Of a DNA stretch of 23,481 bases, positions 1-7,558 are shown piece by piece. This DNA is from Comamonadaceae bacterium (GTDB taxonomy: Bacteria; Pseudomonadota; Gammaproteobacteria; Burkholderiales; Burkholderiaceae_C). The DNA is taken from positions 1 through 23,481 of the forward strand of contig CANCCF010000052.1 of the NCBI GenBank assembly GCA_947374485.1, read 5' to 3'. The position numbers and the translations under genes were made by a program. Below the pieces are notes generated by a model. It made no database searches and was not told where the DNA came from. It saw nothing but the letters and a program-made list of their open reading frames with translations. Position 1 is the stretch's first letter. Every line of letters begins with the position of its first letter.

Positions 1-15
1 AAAGAGCAGGGCTTC

Positions 16-31
16 CATTGCGACGATTGTA
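16..31 (-). promoter_or_regulatory. Possible leaderless promoter of a gene running off the left edge
   Basis: On the minus strand a TACAAT hexamer (26-31), close to the -10 consensus, lies 7 bases ahead of an ATG at 18-16. The six codons left in the window read M-E-A-L-L-F and are open to the edge. This spacing would start transcription at or next to the ATG, as in leaderless mRNAs, and no Shine-Dalgarno sequence is visible. The best -35 candidate (TTGGTG) is 19 bases upstream of the hexamer, which is long. Too little of the gene is present to identify it. Confidence 0.3.
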
Positions 32-102
32 GGAGCGCCCTGCCCCGCCTCACCAACGCGGGCTGACGATCAAGCCCCCACGCTGGCAGCGGCCACTGCA
101 CT

Positions 103-867
103 TCAGAGTTTGGAGAAGTCCGGCTTGCGCTTTTCCAAAAACGCGCCAAAGGCCTCGCGCGCCGCGGGCTGGCCCATCATGCGGCCAAAGCTCTGTGCCT
201 CGGCATCAACCACGGCCAGCACCTGTTCCATCTGGCCCTTTTTCATGAGGCGCTTGGTTTCCATCAAGGACGACAGAGGCTTGGCCGCCAGCTTGCGCGC
301 CTGCGCCTGTGCCAGACCATTGGCTTCGGTGGGTGGCACGATGCGGTTGACCAGGCCCACCTCCAGCGCCGCTTCGGCCATGAAGGGTTCGCCCAGCAGC
401 AAAGCCTCGGCGGCGCGGTGGTAGCCCATCATCTGCGGCACCAAGAGGCTCGAGGCCGCTTCGGGGCAGACACCCAGGTTCACAAAGGGCATAGCAAAGG
501 CGGCGTTGTCACCGGCATACACCAGGTCGCAATGGAACAGCATCGTGGTGCCAATGCCCACGGCCGGGCCGCAGACGGCTGCAATCAACGGCTTGGGGAA
601 GGTGACCAGCTCGCGAATGAAACGCAGCACCGGACCATTCAGGCCGGGTGTGGGGTTGTTCAGAAAGTCACCCAGGTCGTTGCCCGCGCTGAAGACGGTC
701 AGGTGGCCCTGTATCACCACGGTGCGCACGGCCGCATCGTCACTGGCTTGCGCCAGCGCATCGGCACAGGTGGCGTACATGGCCTGGGTGAAGGAGTTTT
801 TTTTCTCCACCCGGTTCAGGGTGATGGTCATGACGCCATCGGTGCTGTCGATCAAAACTTCTTGCAT
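103..867 (-). CDS. Crotonase-fold enoyl-CoA isomerase-like protein (delta3,delta2 type)
   Basis: This 254-residue enoyl-CoA hydratase/isomerase superfamily protein is the last gene of the beta-oxidation operon. The oxyanion-hole segments are visible: SAGNDL near residues 60-65 and CGPAVGIG near 99-106. The two hydratase glutamates appear to be missing: the first position reads Thr in GIGTTML and the second reads Phe in AMPFVNLG. A glutamate is present at 136 in GVCPEAASS, matching the PEG(C/G)SS glutamate of eukaryotic ECI2/Eci1 isomerases. The GPAVGI and MPFxxLGxxPE context also resembles ECI2. I infer that it moves cis-3 double bonds to trans-2 during unsaturated fatty-acid breakdown. It is probably cytosolic. 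It starts at ATG, 36 bases after the thiolase stop. An A8 run covers codons 22-24. An unrelated acyl-CoA hydratase remains possible. Confidence 0.85.
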   Translation of the reverse strand: MQEVLIDSTDGVMTITLNRVEKKNSFTQAMYATCADALAQASDDAAVRTVVIQGHLTVFSAGNDLGDFLNNPTPGLNGPVLRFIRELVTFPKPLIAAVCGPAVGIGTTMLFHCDLVYAGDNAAFAMPFVNLGVCPEAASSLLVPQMMGYHRAAEALLLGEPFMAEAALEVGLVNRIVPPTEANGLAQAQARKLAAKPLSSLMETKRLMKKGQMEQVLAVVDAEAQSFGRMMGQPAAREAFGAFLEKRKPDFSKL

Positions 868-903
868 AGGGTGTTCCGTGTTCCGTTTGAGGCGTGTGCC
901 AGG

Positions 904-2100
904 TCAGACCCGCTCGAATATACCGGCCGCCCCCTGCCCCATGCCCACGCACATGGTGACCATGCTGTAGCGCAGCTTGTTGCGCTGCAGGGCGTGGATG
1001 GCAGTGGCCGCGCGCATGGCGCCCGTGGCGCCCAACGGGTGGCCCAGCGCAATGGCGCCGCCCAAGGGGTTCACCTTGTCCGGGTTCAGTCCGAGGGTGT
1101 TGATGACGGCCAGGGACTGCGCGGCAAAGGCCTCATTCAGCTCAAACCAGTCGATGTCGTCCTGCTTCAAACCCGCATAGCGCAAGACGGCGGGAATAGC
1201 CTCGATCGGGCCAATGCCCATGATGTGTGGTGGCACGCCTTTGCTGGCAAAGGACACAAAGCGCGCCAGCGGGGTCAGGCCGTATTGCTTGACTGCCTTT
1301 TCACTGGCCAGGATCAGGGCACCAGCGCCGTCCGAGGTCTGCGAGCTGTTGCCCGCCGTGACCGAGCCGCGCGCGGCAAACACGGTCTTGAGTTTGGCCA
1401 GGCCTTCCATGGAAGTGTCGGCACGCGCGCCCTCGTCCATGGACACGGTGCGCCGCTTTTCAATTGTTTCGCCGGTATCCAGGTTGGCTGTACGGTCCAC
1501 CACCTCCACTGGCGTGATCTCGCCAGTGAAATCGCCACGCGCCTGCGCTGCCAGGGCCTTGGTGTGCGAGGCCACGGCAAAGGCGTCCTGCGCGTCGCGG
1601 CTGACCTTCCACTGGTTGGCTACCTTTTCAGCAGTCAGGCCCATGCCGTAGGCGATGCCGATGTTGTCATCGTTATTGAACATCAGCGGTGAAAACGAAG
1701 GAGCGTTGCCGGTCATGGGCACCATGCTCATGCTCTCCACCCCGGCGGCAATCATCACATCGGCTTCACCGACGCGGATGCGGTCGGCCGCCATCTGGAT
1801 GGCCGAGAGGCCGGAGGCGCAAAAGCGGTTGACCGTGATGCCGCCCACGCTGGTGGGCAGGCCGGCCAGCACGGCGCCCACGCGCGCGATGTTCAGGCCT
1901 TGCGGGCCTTCGGGAATGGCGCAGCCACAAATCAGGTCTTCAATGGACTGCGGGTCCAGCGAGGGCACCTGCGCCAGCACGGCGTGCAGGGCCTTGACCA
2001 GCAGGTCGTCGGGCCGGGTGTTGCGAAAAAAACCGCGGTGCGAGCGGCCAATGGGCGTGCGCGTGGCAGCAACGATGTAGGCGTCTTGTACTTGTTTCAT
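904..2100 (-). CDS. fadA: Acetyl-CoA C-acyltransferase (3-ketoacyl-CoA thiolase)
   Basis: This enzyme cleaves 3-ketoacyl-CoA with CoA to give acetyl-CoA and a chain shortened by two carbons, the last step of beta-oxidation. The 398 residues are the normal thiolase length. The nucleophilic cysteine is Cys94 in NRFCASGL, NEAFA is at 322-326, His354 lies in GHPLGATG and the second catalytic cysteine is Cys384 in CVGMGQG. All active-site elements are present. The ATG at 2100 follows the multifunctional enzyme's stop by one base. Its AGGAA ribosome binding site (2106-2110, 5-base spacer) straddles the end of that gene, so the two are probably translationally coupled and work as a FadN/FadA-like pair. 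Substrate chain length cannot be read from sequence, and a degradative thiolase is more likely than a biosynthetic one because of the neighbours. Confidence 0.95.
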   Translation of the reverse strand: MKQVQDAYIVAATRTPIGRSHRGFFRNTRPDDLLVKALHAVLAQVPSLDPQSIEDLICGCAIPEGPQGLNIARVGAVLAGLPTSVGGITVNRFCASGLSAIQMAADRIRVGEADVMIAAGVESMSMVPMTGNAPSFSPLMFNNDDNIGIAYGMGLTAEKVANQWKVSRDAQDAFAVASHTKALAAQARGDFTGEITPVEVVDRTANLDTGETIEKRRTVSMDEGARADTSMEGLAKLKTVFAARGSVTAGNSSQTSDGAGALILASEKAVKQYGLTPLARFVSFASKGVPPHIMGIGPIEAIPAVLRYAGLKQDDIDWFELNEAFAAQSLAVINTLGLNPDKVNPLGGAIALGHPLGATGAMRAATAIHALQRNKLRYSMVTMCVGMGQGAAGIFERV

Positions 2101-2101
2101 A

Positions 2102-4519
2102 TCAGTTCCTGACTGGCTTTCCGGTGGACATCATTCCCATAATCCGCTCTTGCGTCTTGGGGTTGTTAAGCAGCGCGCCAAAGGCACGGCGCTCCAGCGT
2201 CATCAGATACTCCTCACTCACCAGCGTGCCCGCATCCACATCGCCGCCGCACACCACTTCAGCGATCAGGCTGGCAATATGGAAATCATGCGCGCTGATG
2301 AAGCCGCCGTCGCGCATGTTGACCAGCGAACCCTTGATGGTGGCCACGCCACTGCGTCCCACCACCGGGAACAGGCGTTTGTGCGGCGCACGGTATCCGC
2401 TGGCTGCCATGGCACGCGCTTCGTTGAGGGCCACAAACAGCAGCTCGTCCTTGTGCGCCACGATGGTGTCGCTGTCCAGCAGATAGCCCAGCTTGCGCGA
2501 CTCCAGCGCGCTGGTGCCCACCTTGGCCATGGCGGCTGCAGTAAAACCTTCGGTGAGGAAGGGCAGCAGGTCTTTGCCGTTCGATGTCGCGGCATTTTCC
2601 GCGGCGCGGCGGGCAATGTAGGTCAGGCCACCGGCACCCGGCACCAAACCGACGCCCACTTCCACCAGACCGATGTAGCTCTCCATGGCGGCCACACGTT
2701 TGCTGGAGTACACCGCCAGCTCGCAGCCGCCGCCCAGCGCCAGGCCGCGCACAGCAGAGACCACGGGCACATTGGAGTAGCGCAGCTTGAGCATGGCTTG
2801 CTGCATCTCGGCCTCTGCGCCTTCAATGGCTTTGGCGCCACCCATCATGAAGGCTGGCAGCATGGCCTGCAGGTCGGCACCGGCCGAGAACATCTCGTCG
2901 GGCGACCAGATCACCAGGCCCTGGTAGTCCCGTTCGGCCAGCTCCTGCGCTTGCAGCAGGCCTTCGACCACGCCCGGGCCAATGGCGTGCATCTTGGTCT
3001 TGATGCTGGCAATCAGTACATCGGCATCGGCGCTGCCGGGCGCACCCAGGGTCCACAGGCGGATGTGCTCGTCTTCATGCACGGTGCTGCCGGCGGTCTG
3101 CGCGGCAGGTGCATTGGCGCCCAGCACGCTTTCGGGGAAGTGCTGGCGGGCGTACACCGGCAACTGGCGCACCGGCACAAACTGCTGCGTGGTCGGGTTC
3201 CAGGAGCCTTGCGGCGTGTGCACGCCACCGGCCTCGGCCACCGGGCCGCTGAAGACCCAGTCCGGCAGCGGCGTGTTGCACAAGGCCTTGCCGGCTTCAA
3301 TATCGGCCTTGACCATCTGCGCCACCTGCAGCCAGCCCGCCTCTTGCCACAGCTCGAACGGGCCCTGCTTCATGCCAAAGCCCCAGCGCATGCAGAAATC
3401 CACATCGCGGGCGTTGTCGGCAATTGCGCCCAAGTGGATGGCGGCATAGTGAAAGCTGTTGCGCAGAATGGCCCACAGGAACTGGCCCTGCGCACCCTCG
3501 GCATTGCGCAGCAGTTGCAGCCGCTCGGCCGCTGGCTTTTTGAGCATGCGGGCGTAGACCTCGTCGGCCTTTTCACCGCCTGGCACATATTCCTTGGTGG
3601 CCAGGTCGAAGCGCAGGATGTCGCGGCCCACTTTCTTGAAAAAGCCCGCCTTGCTCTTTTGGCCCAGGTTGCCCATCTCCAGCAGGGTCTTCAGCACCTC
3701 GGGGGTGGCGAAGCTGGCGTAGAACGGATCTGTTTCGAGGCTCAAGGTGTCCTGCAGCGTCTTGATGACATGGACCATGGTGTCCAAACCCACCACGTCG
3801 GCGGTGCGGAAGGTGCCCGAGCTGGCGCGGCCCAGCTTCTTGCCAGTAAGGTCGTCCACCACGTCCACCGTGAGGCCGAAGTTCTGCACCTCTTTCATGG
3901 TGGACAGCATGCCCGCAATGCCGACGCGGTTGGCAATGAAGTTGGGCGAGTCCTTGGCGCGCACCACGCCCTTGCCCAGCGTGCTGGTGACAAAGGTTTC
4001 CAGGCTGTCCAGGATGTGGGGCTCGGTGGTGGGGGTGTTGATCAGTTCCACCAGCGCCACGTAGCGCGGCGGGTTGAAGAAGTGGATGCCGCAAAAGCGC
4101 GGCTTGATTTCTTCGGGCAGGGCCTCGCTCAACTTCGTGATGGAAAGACCCGAGGTGTTGGAGGCCACTATTGCCTGAGGCGCGATGAAGGGTGCGATCT
4201 TTTTATATAAATCAAGCTTCCAGTCCATGCGCTCGGCAATGGCCTCGATGATGAGGTCGCAACCCAGGAGCACGTCCATGTGCTCCCCGTAGTTGGCTTG
4301 CTGGATCAGCACGGCATCCTCGTTAACGCCCAAGGGCGCGGGCTTCTGCTTTTTGAGGGCTTCGACGGCGCGGCTGACGATGCCGTTTTTCGAGCCTTCC
4401 TTGGCGGAGAGGTCAAACAGAACGACGGGCACTTTGACGTTGACCAGGTGCGCTGCAATTTGCGCACCCATGACACCGGCGCCGAGCACGGCGACTTTAC
4501 GGACTTGAAAACGGCTCAC
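2102..4519 (-). CDS. Bifunctional 3-hydroxyacyl-CoA dehydrogenase / enoyl-CoA hydratase (FadN-type domain order)
   Basis: This 805-residue protein hydrates trans-2-enoyl-CoA and oxidises the 3-hydroxyacyl-CoA with NAD. The dehydrogenase is N-terminal: Rossmann motif GAGVMG at 13-18, SNTSGLSI near 120-127 and His146 in HFFNP. A second dehydrogenase C-terminal-like segment follows at roughly 190-400. The crotonase domain lies at about 490-700, with both hydratase glutamates present: Glu600 in GGGCEL and Glu620 in GLVEVG. E. coli FadB has the opposite order, hydratase first. This layout matches Bacillus FadN and many proteobacterial proteins annotated as 3-hydroxyacyl-CoA dehydrogenase. The start is GTG at 4519. 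An ATG four bases upstream is in another frame, while AAGGAG sits 6 bases before the GTG. It lies between the DUF2147 gene and the thiolase. Confidence 0.93.
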   Translation of the reverse strand: MSRFQVRKVAVLGAGVMGAQIAAHLVNVKVPVVLFDLSAKEGSKNGIVSRAVEALKKQKPAPLGVNEDAVLIQQANYGEHMDVLLGCDLIIEAIAERMDWKLDLYKKIAPFIAPQAIVASNTSGLSITKLSEALPEEIKPRFCGIHFFNPPRYVALVELINTPTTEPHILDSLETFVTSTLGKGVVRAKDSPNFIANRVGIAGMLSTMKEVQNFGLTVDVVDDLTGKKLGRASSGTFRTADVVGLDTMVHVIKTLQDTLSLETDPFYASFATPEVLKTLLEMGNLGQKSKAGFFKKVGRDILRFDLATKEYVPGGEKADEVYARMLKKPAAERLQLLRNAEGAQGQFLWAILRNSFHYAAIHLGAIADNARDVDFCMRWGFGMKQGPFELWQEAGWLQVAQMVKADIEAGKALCNTPLPDWVFSGPVAEAGGVHTPQGSWNPTTQQFVPVRQLPVYARQHFPESVLGANAPAAQTAGSTVHEDEHIRLWTLGAPGSADADVLIASIKTKMHAIGPGVVEGLLQAQELAERDYQGLVIWSPDEMFSAGADLQAMLPAFMMGGAKAIEGAEAEMQQAMLKLRYSNVPVVSAVRGLALGGGCELAVYSSKRVAAMESYIGLVEVGVGLVPGAGGLTYIARRAAENAATSNGKDLLPFLTEGFTAAAMAKVGTSALESRKLGYLLDSDTIVAHKDELLFVALNEARAMAASGYRAPHKRLFPVVGRSGVATIKGSLVNMRDGGFISAHDFHIASLIAEVVCGGDVDAGTLVSEEYLMTLERRAFGALLNNPKTQERIMGMMSTGKPVRN

Positions 4520-4525
4520 ACATTT

Positions 4526-4531
4526 CTCCTT
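4526..4531 (-). promoter_or_regulatory. Ribosome binding site fixing a GTG start
   Basis: AAGGAG on the minus strand, 6 bases ahead of the GTG at 4519. It supports GTG as the start of the 805-residue beta-oxidation enzyme over the nearby out-of-frame ATG at 4523. Confidence 0.75.
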
Positions 4532-4549
4532 GACTGCTTGCTGTTGGCG

Positions 4550-4984
4550 CTATTCGACGCGCTGCCACACCTGGGTGCGGTAGATGAAACCGATGTAGCC
4601 GCGCATTTCCATGGTCTTGCCGCCGTCCACGGGTTTGAGGCGGGTTTTGTAGGTCTTGCCGTTGTTGGGGTCCAGGATTTCCCCGCCGGTCCAGATGGTT
4701 TTGTCGTCCGCGTCCTGGCGCACATTGCGGATGATGGCCAGGCCCAGCACGGGCTTGCCCAAGCGGTCGTCGGTGCATTTCTCACACTTGGCGTCCTGCT
4801 TGGCTGCATCAAATATTTTTTCGATGGTGCCGGTGAGCACACCGCCGCTCTCGGTAATGCGAACCAGGGACTTTTCGGTTTTACCGTCGTCGTCGATGGT
4901 TTTCCACAGGCCCACCGGCGTCATCTGCGCCATGGCGCAGGCCGTTGAGAGGGCCAGTAACAGGGTTGCTGCAATGCGTTTCAT
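4550..4984 (-). CDS. DUF2147 secreted protein
   Basis: This 144-residue protein has an N-terminal signal peptide: Lys-Arg at 2-3, a hydrophobic stretch at 4-15 and a likely signal peptidase I site after AMA at 17-19. The mature part matches the DUF2147 family as I know it, with VGLWKTIDDDG near 24-34, a CEKC pair at 67-70 and WTGGEILDPNNGKTY at 98-112. The family's function is not established and I cannot assign one. It should act outside the cytoplasm, which is odd for a gene between cytosolic acyl-CoA dehydrogenase and hydroxyacyl-CoA dehydrogenase genes. I chose the ATG at 4984 because GGAGAG lies 4 bases upstream and the signal peptide begins there. A start seven codons earlier would spoil both. 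The acyl-CoA dehydrogenase ends 13 bases before it. A lipoprotein is less likely because STAC is a poor lipobox. Confidence 0.88.
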   Translation of the reverse strand: MKRIAATLLLALSTACAMAQMTPVGLWKTIDDDGKTEKSLVRITESGGVLTGTIEKIFDAAKQDAKCEKCTDDRLGKPVLGLAIIRNVRQDADDKTIWTGGEILDPNNGKTYKTRLKPVDGGKTMEMRGYIGFIYRTQVWQRVE

Positions 4985-4997
4985 GGGGCTCTCCAGG

Positions 4998-6794
4998 TTA
5001 AGCAAAAACGGCTTCTGTATCCATCAGCACGCGCGCGCCACTGCGCGCGGTGCGCATGGCGGTGGCGGTCTCGGGGAACAGCTTGGCAAAGTAAAAGCGG
5101 GCGGTTTGCAGTTTGGCCAGGTAGAAGCTGTCGGTGTTGCCGGCGGCAATTTCACGCAAGGCGACTTGTGCCATGCGCGCCCAAAAATAACCAAACACCA
5201 TGTGCCCGGCCACGCGCAAATAATCCACAGCAGCCGCGCCCACCTCGTCCGGATTCTGGAAGGCCTTGAAGCCGATCTCGGTGGTGAACTTGGTCATCTG
5301 GTCGCCCAGGATGGCGATAGGGGTGATGAACTCGGCCATCTTCTCGTTCACGCCCTCTTCTTCCACCAGCCGGCCAATCAGTTTGCCAAACTTCTTGAGC
5401 GTGGCGCCGTTGTTGGAAAGCACTTTGCGGCCCAGCAGGTCGAGTGACTGGATGGTGTTGGTGCCCTCGTAAATCATGTTGATGCGGGCGTCGCGCACCA
5501 ACTGCTCCATGCCGGTTTGCTTGATGTAGCCGTGGCCACCAAACACCTGCAGGCAGCCCGAGGTGGCGGTCCAGCCGTTGTCGGTGATGAAGGCTTTGAC
5601 GATGGGGGTGAGCAGGGCCAGCATTTCGCCGCTGTCCTGGCGAACTTTTTCGTCCGGATGGTTGTGCTCTTTTTCCAGCAGCATGGAGCAGTAAGTCAGC
5701 AGGGCGCGGCCGCCTTCTGCATAGGCCTTGGCAGTGAGCAGCATCTTGCGCACATCAGGGTGCACGATGATGGGGTCGGCCGCCTGGTCTTTGGCCTTGG
5801 GGCCGGAGAGGGCGCGCATCTGGATGCGGTCTTTGGCGTAGGCCAGTGCGTTTTGATAGGCCACTTCGGTCAGGCCCAGGGACTGGTTACCCACGCCCAG
5901 GCGCGCGGCGTTCATCATCACGAACATGCCTTGCATGCCTTTGTTGGGCTGGCCCACCAGGGTGCCCACCGCGCCGTCCAGCACCATCTGGCAGGTGGAG
6001 TTGCCATGGATACCCATCTTCTCTTCCAGACCGGCGCAGAAGATGCCGTTGCGCGCGCCCAGCGAGCCGTCGGCGTTGACGTGGAATTTGGGCACGATGA
6101 ACAGGCTCACGCCCTTGATGCCGGGGGGCGCGTCGCTGAGCCGCGCCAGCACCAGATGGATGATGTTGTCAGCCATGTCGTGCTCACCGGCGCTGATGAA
6201 AATCTTGGTGCCGCTGATCTTGTAGGTGCCGTCGCCCTGCGCCTCGGCCTTGGTGCGCATCAGCCCGAGGTCGGTGCCGCAATGCGGCTCGGTCAGGCAC
6301 ATGCTGCCGGTCCACTCGCCACTGGTCATCTTGTGCAGGTAGGTCTGCTTTTGCACGTCGGTGCCGTGCTCGCGCAGCGCGGCATAGGCGCCGTGCGTGA
6401 GGCCGGGGTACATGGTCCAGGCCTGGTTGGCGCTGTTGAGCATTTCGTAAAACATCTGGTTGAGCACCAGGGGCAGGCCCTGGCCACCAAAGTCGGGGTC
6501 GCAAGCCAGGGCCGCCCAGCCGCCGTCGATGTACTGGCGGTAGGCCTCCTTGAAGCCCTTGGGCGTGGTGACAGCGTGGGTGTCGCGGTTGAGCTGGCAG
6601 CCCTCGGCGTCACCACTCAGGTTCAGCGGGTGCAGCACCTCGGCGGCGAACTTGCCGCCCTCTTCCAGCACGGCGTTGACGATGTCGGTGTCGAGCTCGG
6701 CGTGCTTGGGGATGTGCTGCAAATCGTCCATGACGTGGAGCAGCTCGTGCATCACAAACTGCATGTCGCGCAGGGGCGGGGTGTAGAGGGGCAT
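4998..6794 (-). CDS. Acyl-CoA dehydrogenase with C-terminal extension
   Basis: This FAD enzyme makes the trans-2 double bond in acyl-CoA, the first step of beta-oxidation. At 598 residues it is longer than the ~380-residue short/medium-chain enzymes. It fits the proteobacterial form with a short N-terminal helix domain (about 1-35) and an extra C-terminal domain (about 465-598). SMCLTEPHCGTDLG near 164-177 is the flavin/substrate loop. Glu443 in IYEGTNTIQ is the likely catalytic base, and FGGHGY is at 418-423. The ATG has AGGAG 7 bases upstream (6802-6806). It starts 18 bases after the TetR regulator's stop and probably shares that gene's operator. It needs electron-transferring flavoprotein, whose genes are not in the window. 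Chain-length preference cannot be read here. Confidence 0.95.
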   Translation of the reverse strand: MPLYTPPLRDMQFVMHELLHVMDDLQHIPKHAELDTDIVNAVLEEGGKFAAEVLHPLNLSGDAEGCQLNRDTHAVTTPKGFKEAYRQYIDGGWAALACDPDFGGQGLPLVLNQMFYEMLNSANQAWTMYPGLTHGAYAALREHGTDVQKQTYLHKMTSGEWTGSMCLTEPHCGTDLGLMRTKAEAQGDGTYKISGTKIFISAGEHDMADNIIHLVLARLSDAPPGIKGVSLFIVPKFHVNADGSLGARNGIFCAGLEEKMGIHGNSTCQMVLDGAVGTLVGQPNKGMQGMFVMMNAARLGVGNQSLGLTEVAYQNALAYAKDRIQMRALSGPKAKDQAADPIIVHPDVRKMLLTAKAYAEGGRALLTYCSMLLEKEHNHPDEKVRQDSGEMLALLTPIVKAFITDNGWTATSGCLQVFGGHGYIKQTGMEQLVRDARINMIYEGTNTIQSLDLLGRKVLSNNGATLKKFGKLIGRLVEEEGVNEKMAEFITPIAILGDQMTKFTTEIGFKAFQNPDEVGAAAVDYLRVAGHMVFGYFWARMAQVALREIAAGNTDSFYLAKLQTARFYFAKLFPETATAMRTARSGARVLMDTEAVFA

Positions 6795-6812
6795 GGGGTG
6801 TCTCCTGAAGGG

Positions 6813-7454
6813 TCAGTCAAACGGAAGGGAAACGGGTGCGCCGTAGCGCACCAGAATGTTGGCAAAGGCGGTGTTGGCGCGCAGCAGTGAACCGGGATTC
6901 TTCAGGAACCGGGCCTCATAGTGAAGCGCCAGAATCAGGCCGTGGATCTCGAACGCGATTTGCTGCGCATCGGCACTGCGGTCGAGTTCGTCGCATTCCT
7001 GCGCCTGCACGATGGCGCGGTGCAAGGCCAGCAACCAGGTTTGCACCGAGCTGGCCAGGGCGTCGCGCACCGGGCCGGGCCGGTCGTCAAACTCCACGGC
7101 ACCGCTGATGAAGATGCAGCCGGACTGGATTTCAACGGCCACCCGTTTCATCCAGTTGCCAAACAGGGCCCGCACCCGCGGCAGGCCGCGCTCCGCCTGC
7201 AGTGCGGGGTAAAAAATCTCTTGTTCGAAACGGCTGAAGTATTCGCGGATGACGGAAATTTGCAGCTCTTCGCGCGAGCCAAAGTGGGCGAACACGCCGG
7301 ACTTGCTCATCTGCGTGATCTCGGCCAGGGCACCAATGCTCAGACCCTCCAGCCCGATTTGCGTGGCCAGACCCAACGCTGCCTCGATGATGGCGGCCTT
7401 GGTTTGCTGGCCCTTTTGCAGGGCGCGCGGAGCAGCGGGGGTGGAAATGACCAT
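6813..7454 (-). CDS. TetR/AcrR-family regulator of the beta-oxidation operon
   Basis: This 213-residue regulator has an N-terminal helix-turn-helix at about 38-59, with the typical SKSGVFAHFGSREEL stretch at 50-64. The C-terminal ligand/dimer domain resembles the large TetR groups found next to acyl-CoA dehydrogenase genes. It is the first gene of the operon, and a 24-bp palindrome begins 8 bases ahead of its ATG. I infer that it represses itself and the five enzyme genes, probably releasing DNA when a fatty acid or acyl-CoA binds, as do other fatty-acid TetR repressors. The ligand is not visible in the sequence. No strong Shine-Dalgarno is seen before the ATG. An alternative start is not obvious. 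It is adjacent to slmA, another TetR-fold gene, but the two differ clearly in sequence. Confidence 0.9.
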   Translation of the reverse strand: MVISTPAAPRALQKGQQTKAAIIEAALGLATQIGLEGLSIGALAEITQMSKSGVFAHFGSREELQISVIREYFSRFEQEIFYPALQAERGLPRVRALFGNWMKRVAVEIQSGCIFISGAVEFDDRPGPVRDALASSVQTWLLALHRAIVQAQECDELDRSADAQQIAFEIHGLILALHYEARFLKNPGSLLRANTAFANILVRYGAPVSLPFD

Positions 7455-7461
7455 GGACTTT

Positions 7462-7485
7462 AAAATAGTACGACCGTGCTATTTT
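7462..7485. promoter_or_regulatory. Probable TetR operator (24-bp inverted repeat)
   Basis: Two 11-bp arms, AAAATAGTACG and CGTGCTATTTT, are separated by two bases and pair at 10 of 11 positions. The element lies 8 bases upstream of the regulator's ATG. On the minus strand it includes TACTAT, a plausible -10, so a bound dimer would block transcription. Size, symmetry and position fit a TetR-family operator. I saw no second copy in the window. Confidence 0.75.
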
Positions 7486-7558
7486 GCAGCATTTCTGCGC
7501 TGGCCCGCAAAAGAATTGCGGACGCCTCTAGGCCATGCCTTCTATTTGTGCCGCGGGT

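Noticed and set aside
62..90. Weak hairpin downstream of the isomerase gene as an operon terminator
   Set aside because: Only about five pairs around an eight-base loop, without a T-run.
797..804. A8 tract with an A-AAA-AAC slippery heptamer early in the isomerase gene
   Set aside because: A -1 slip would give about 18 further codons and a stop, with no meaningful product. Lys-Lys-Asn coding explains the run.
7505..7521. Hairpin (6-bp stem, 5-base loop) between slmA and the TetR gene as a terminator
   Set aside because: The stem is short and no T-run follows on either strand, so an intrinsic terminator is not supported.
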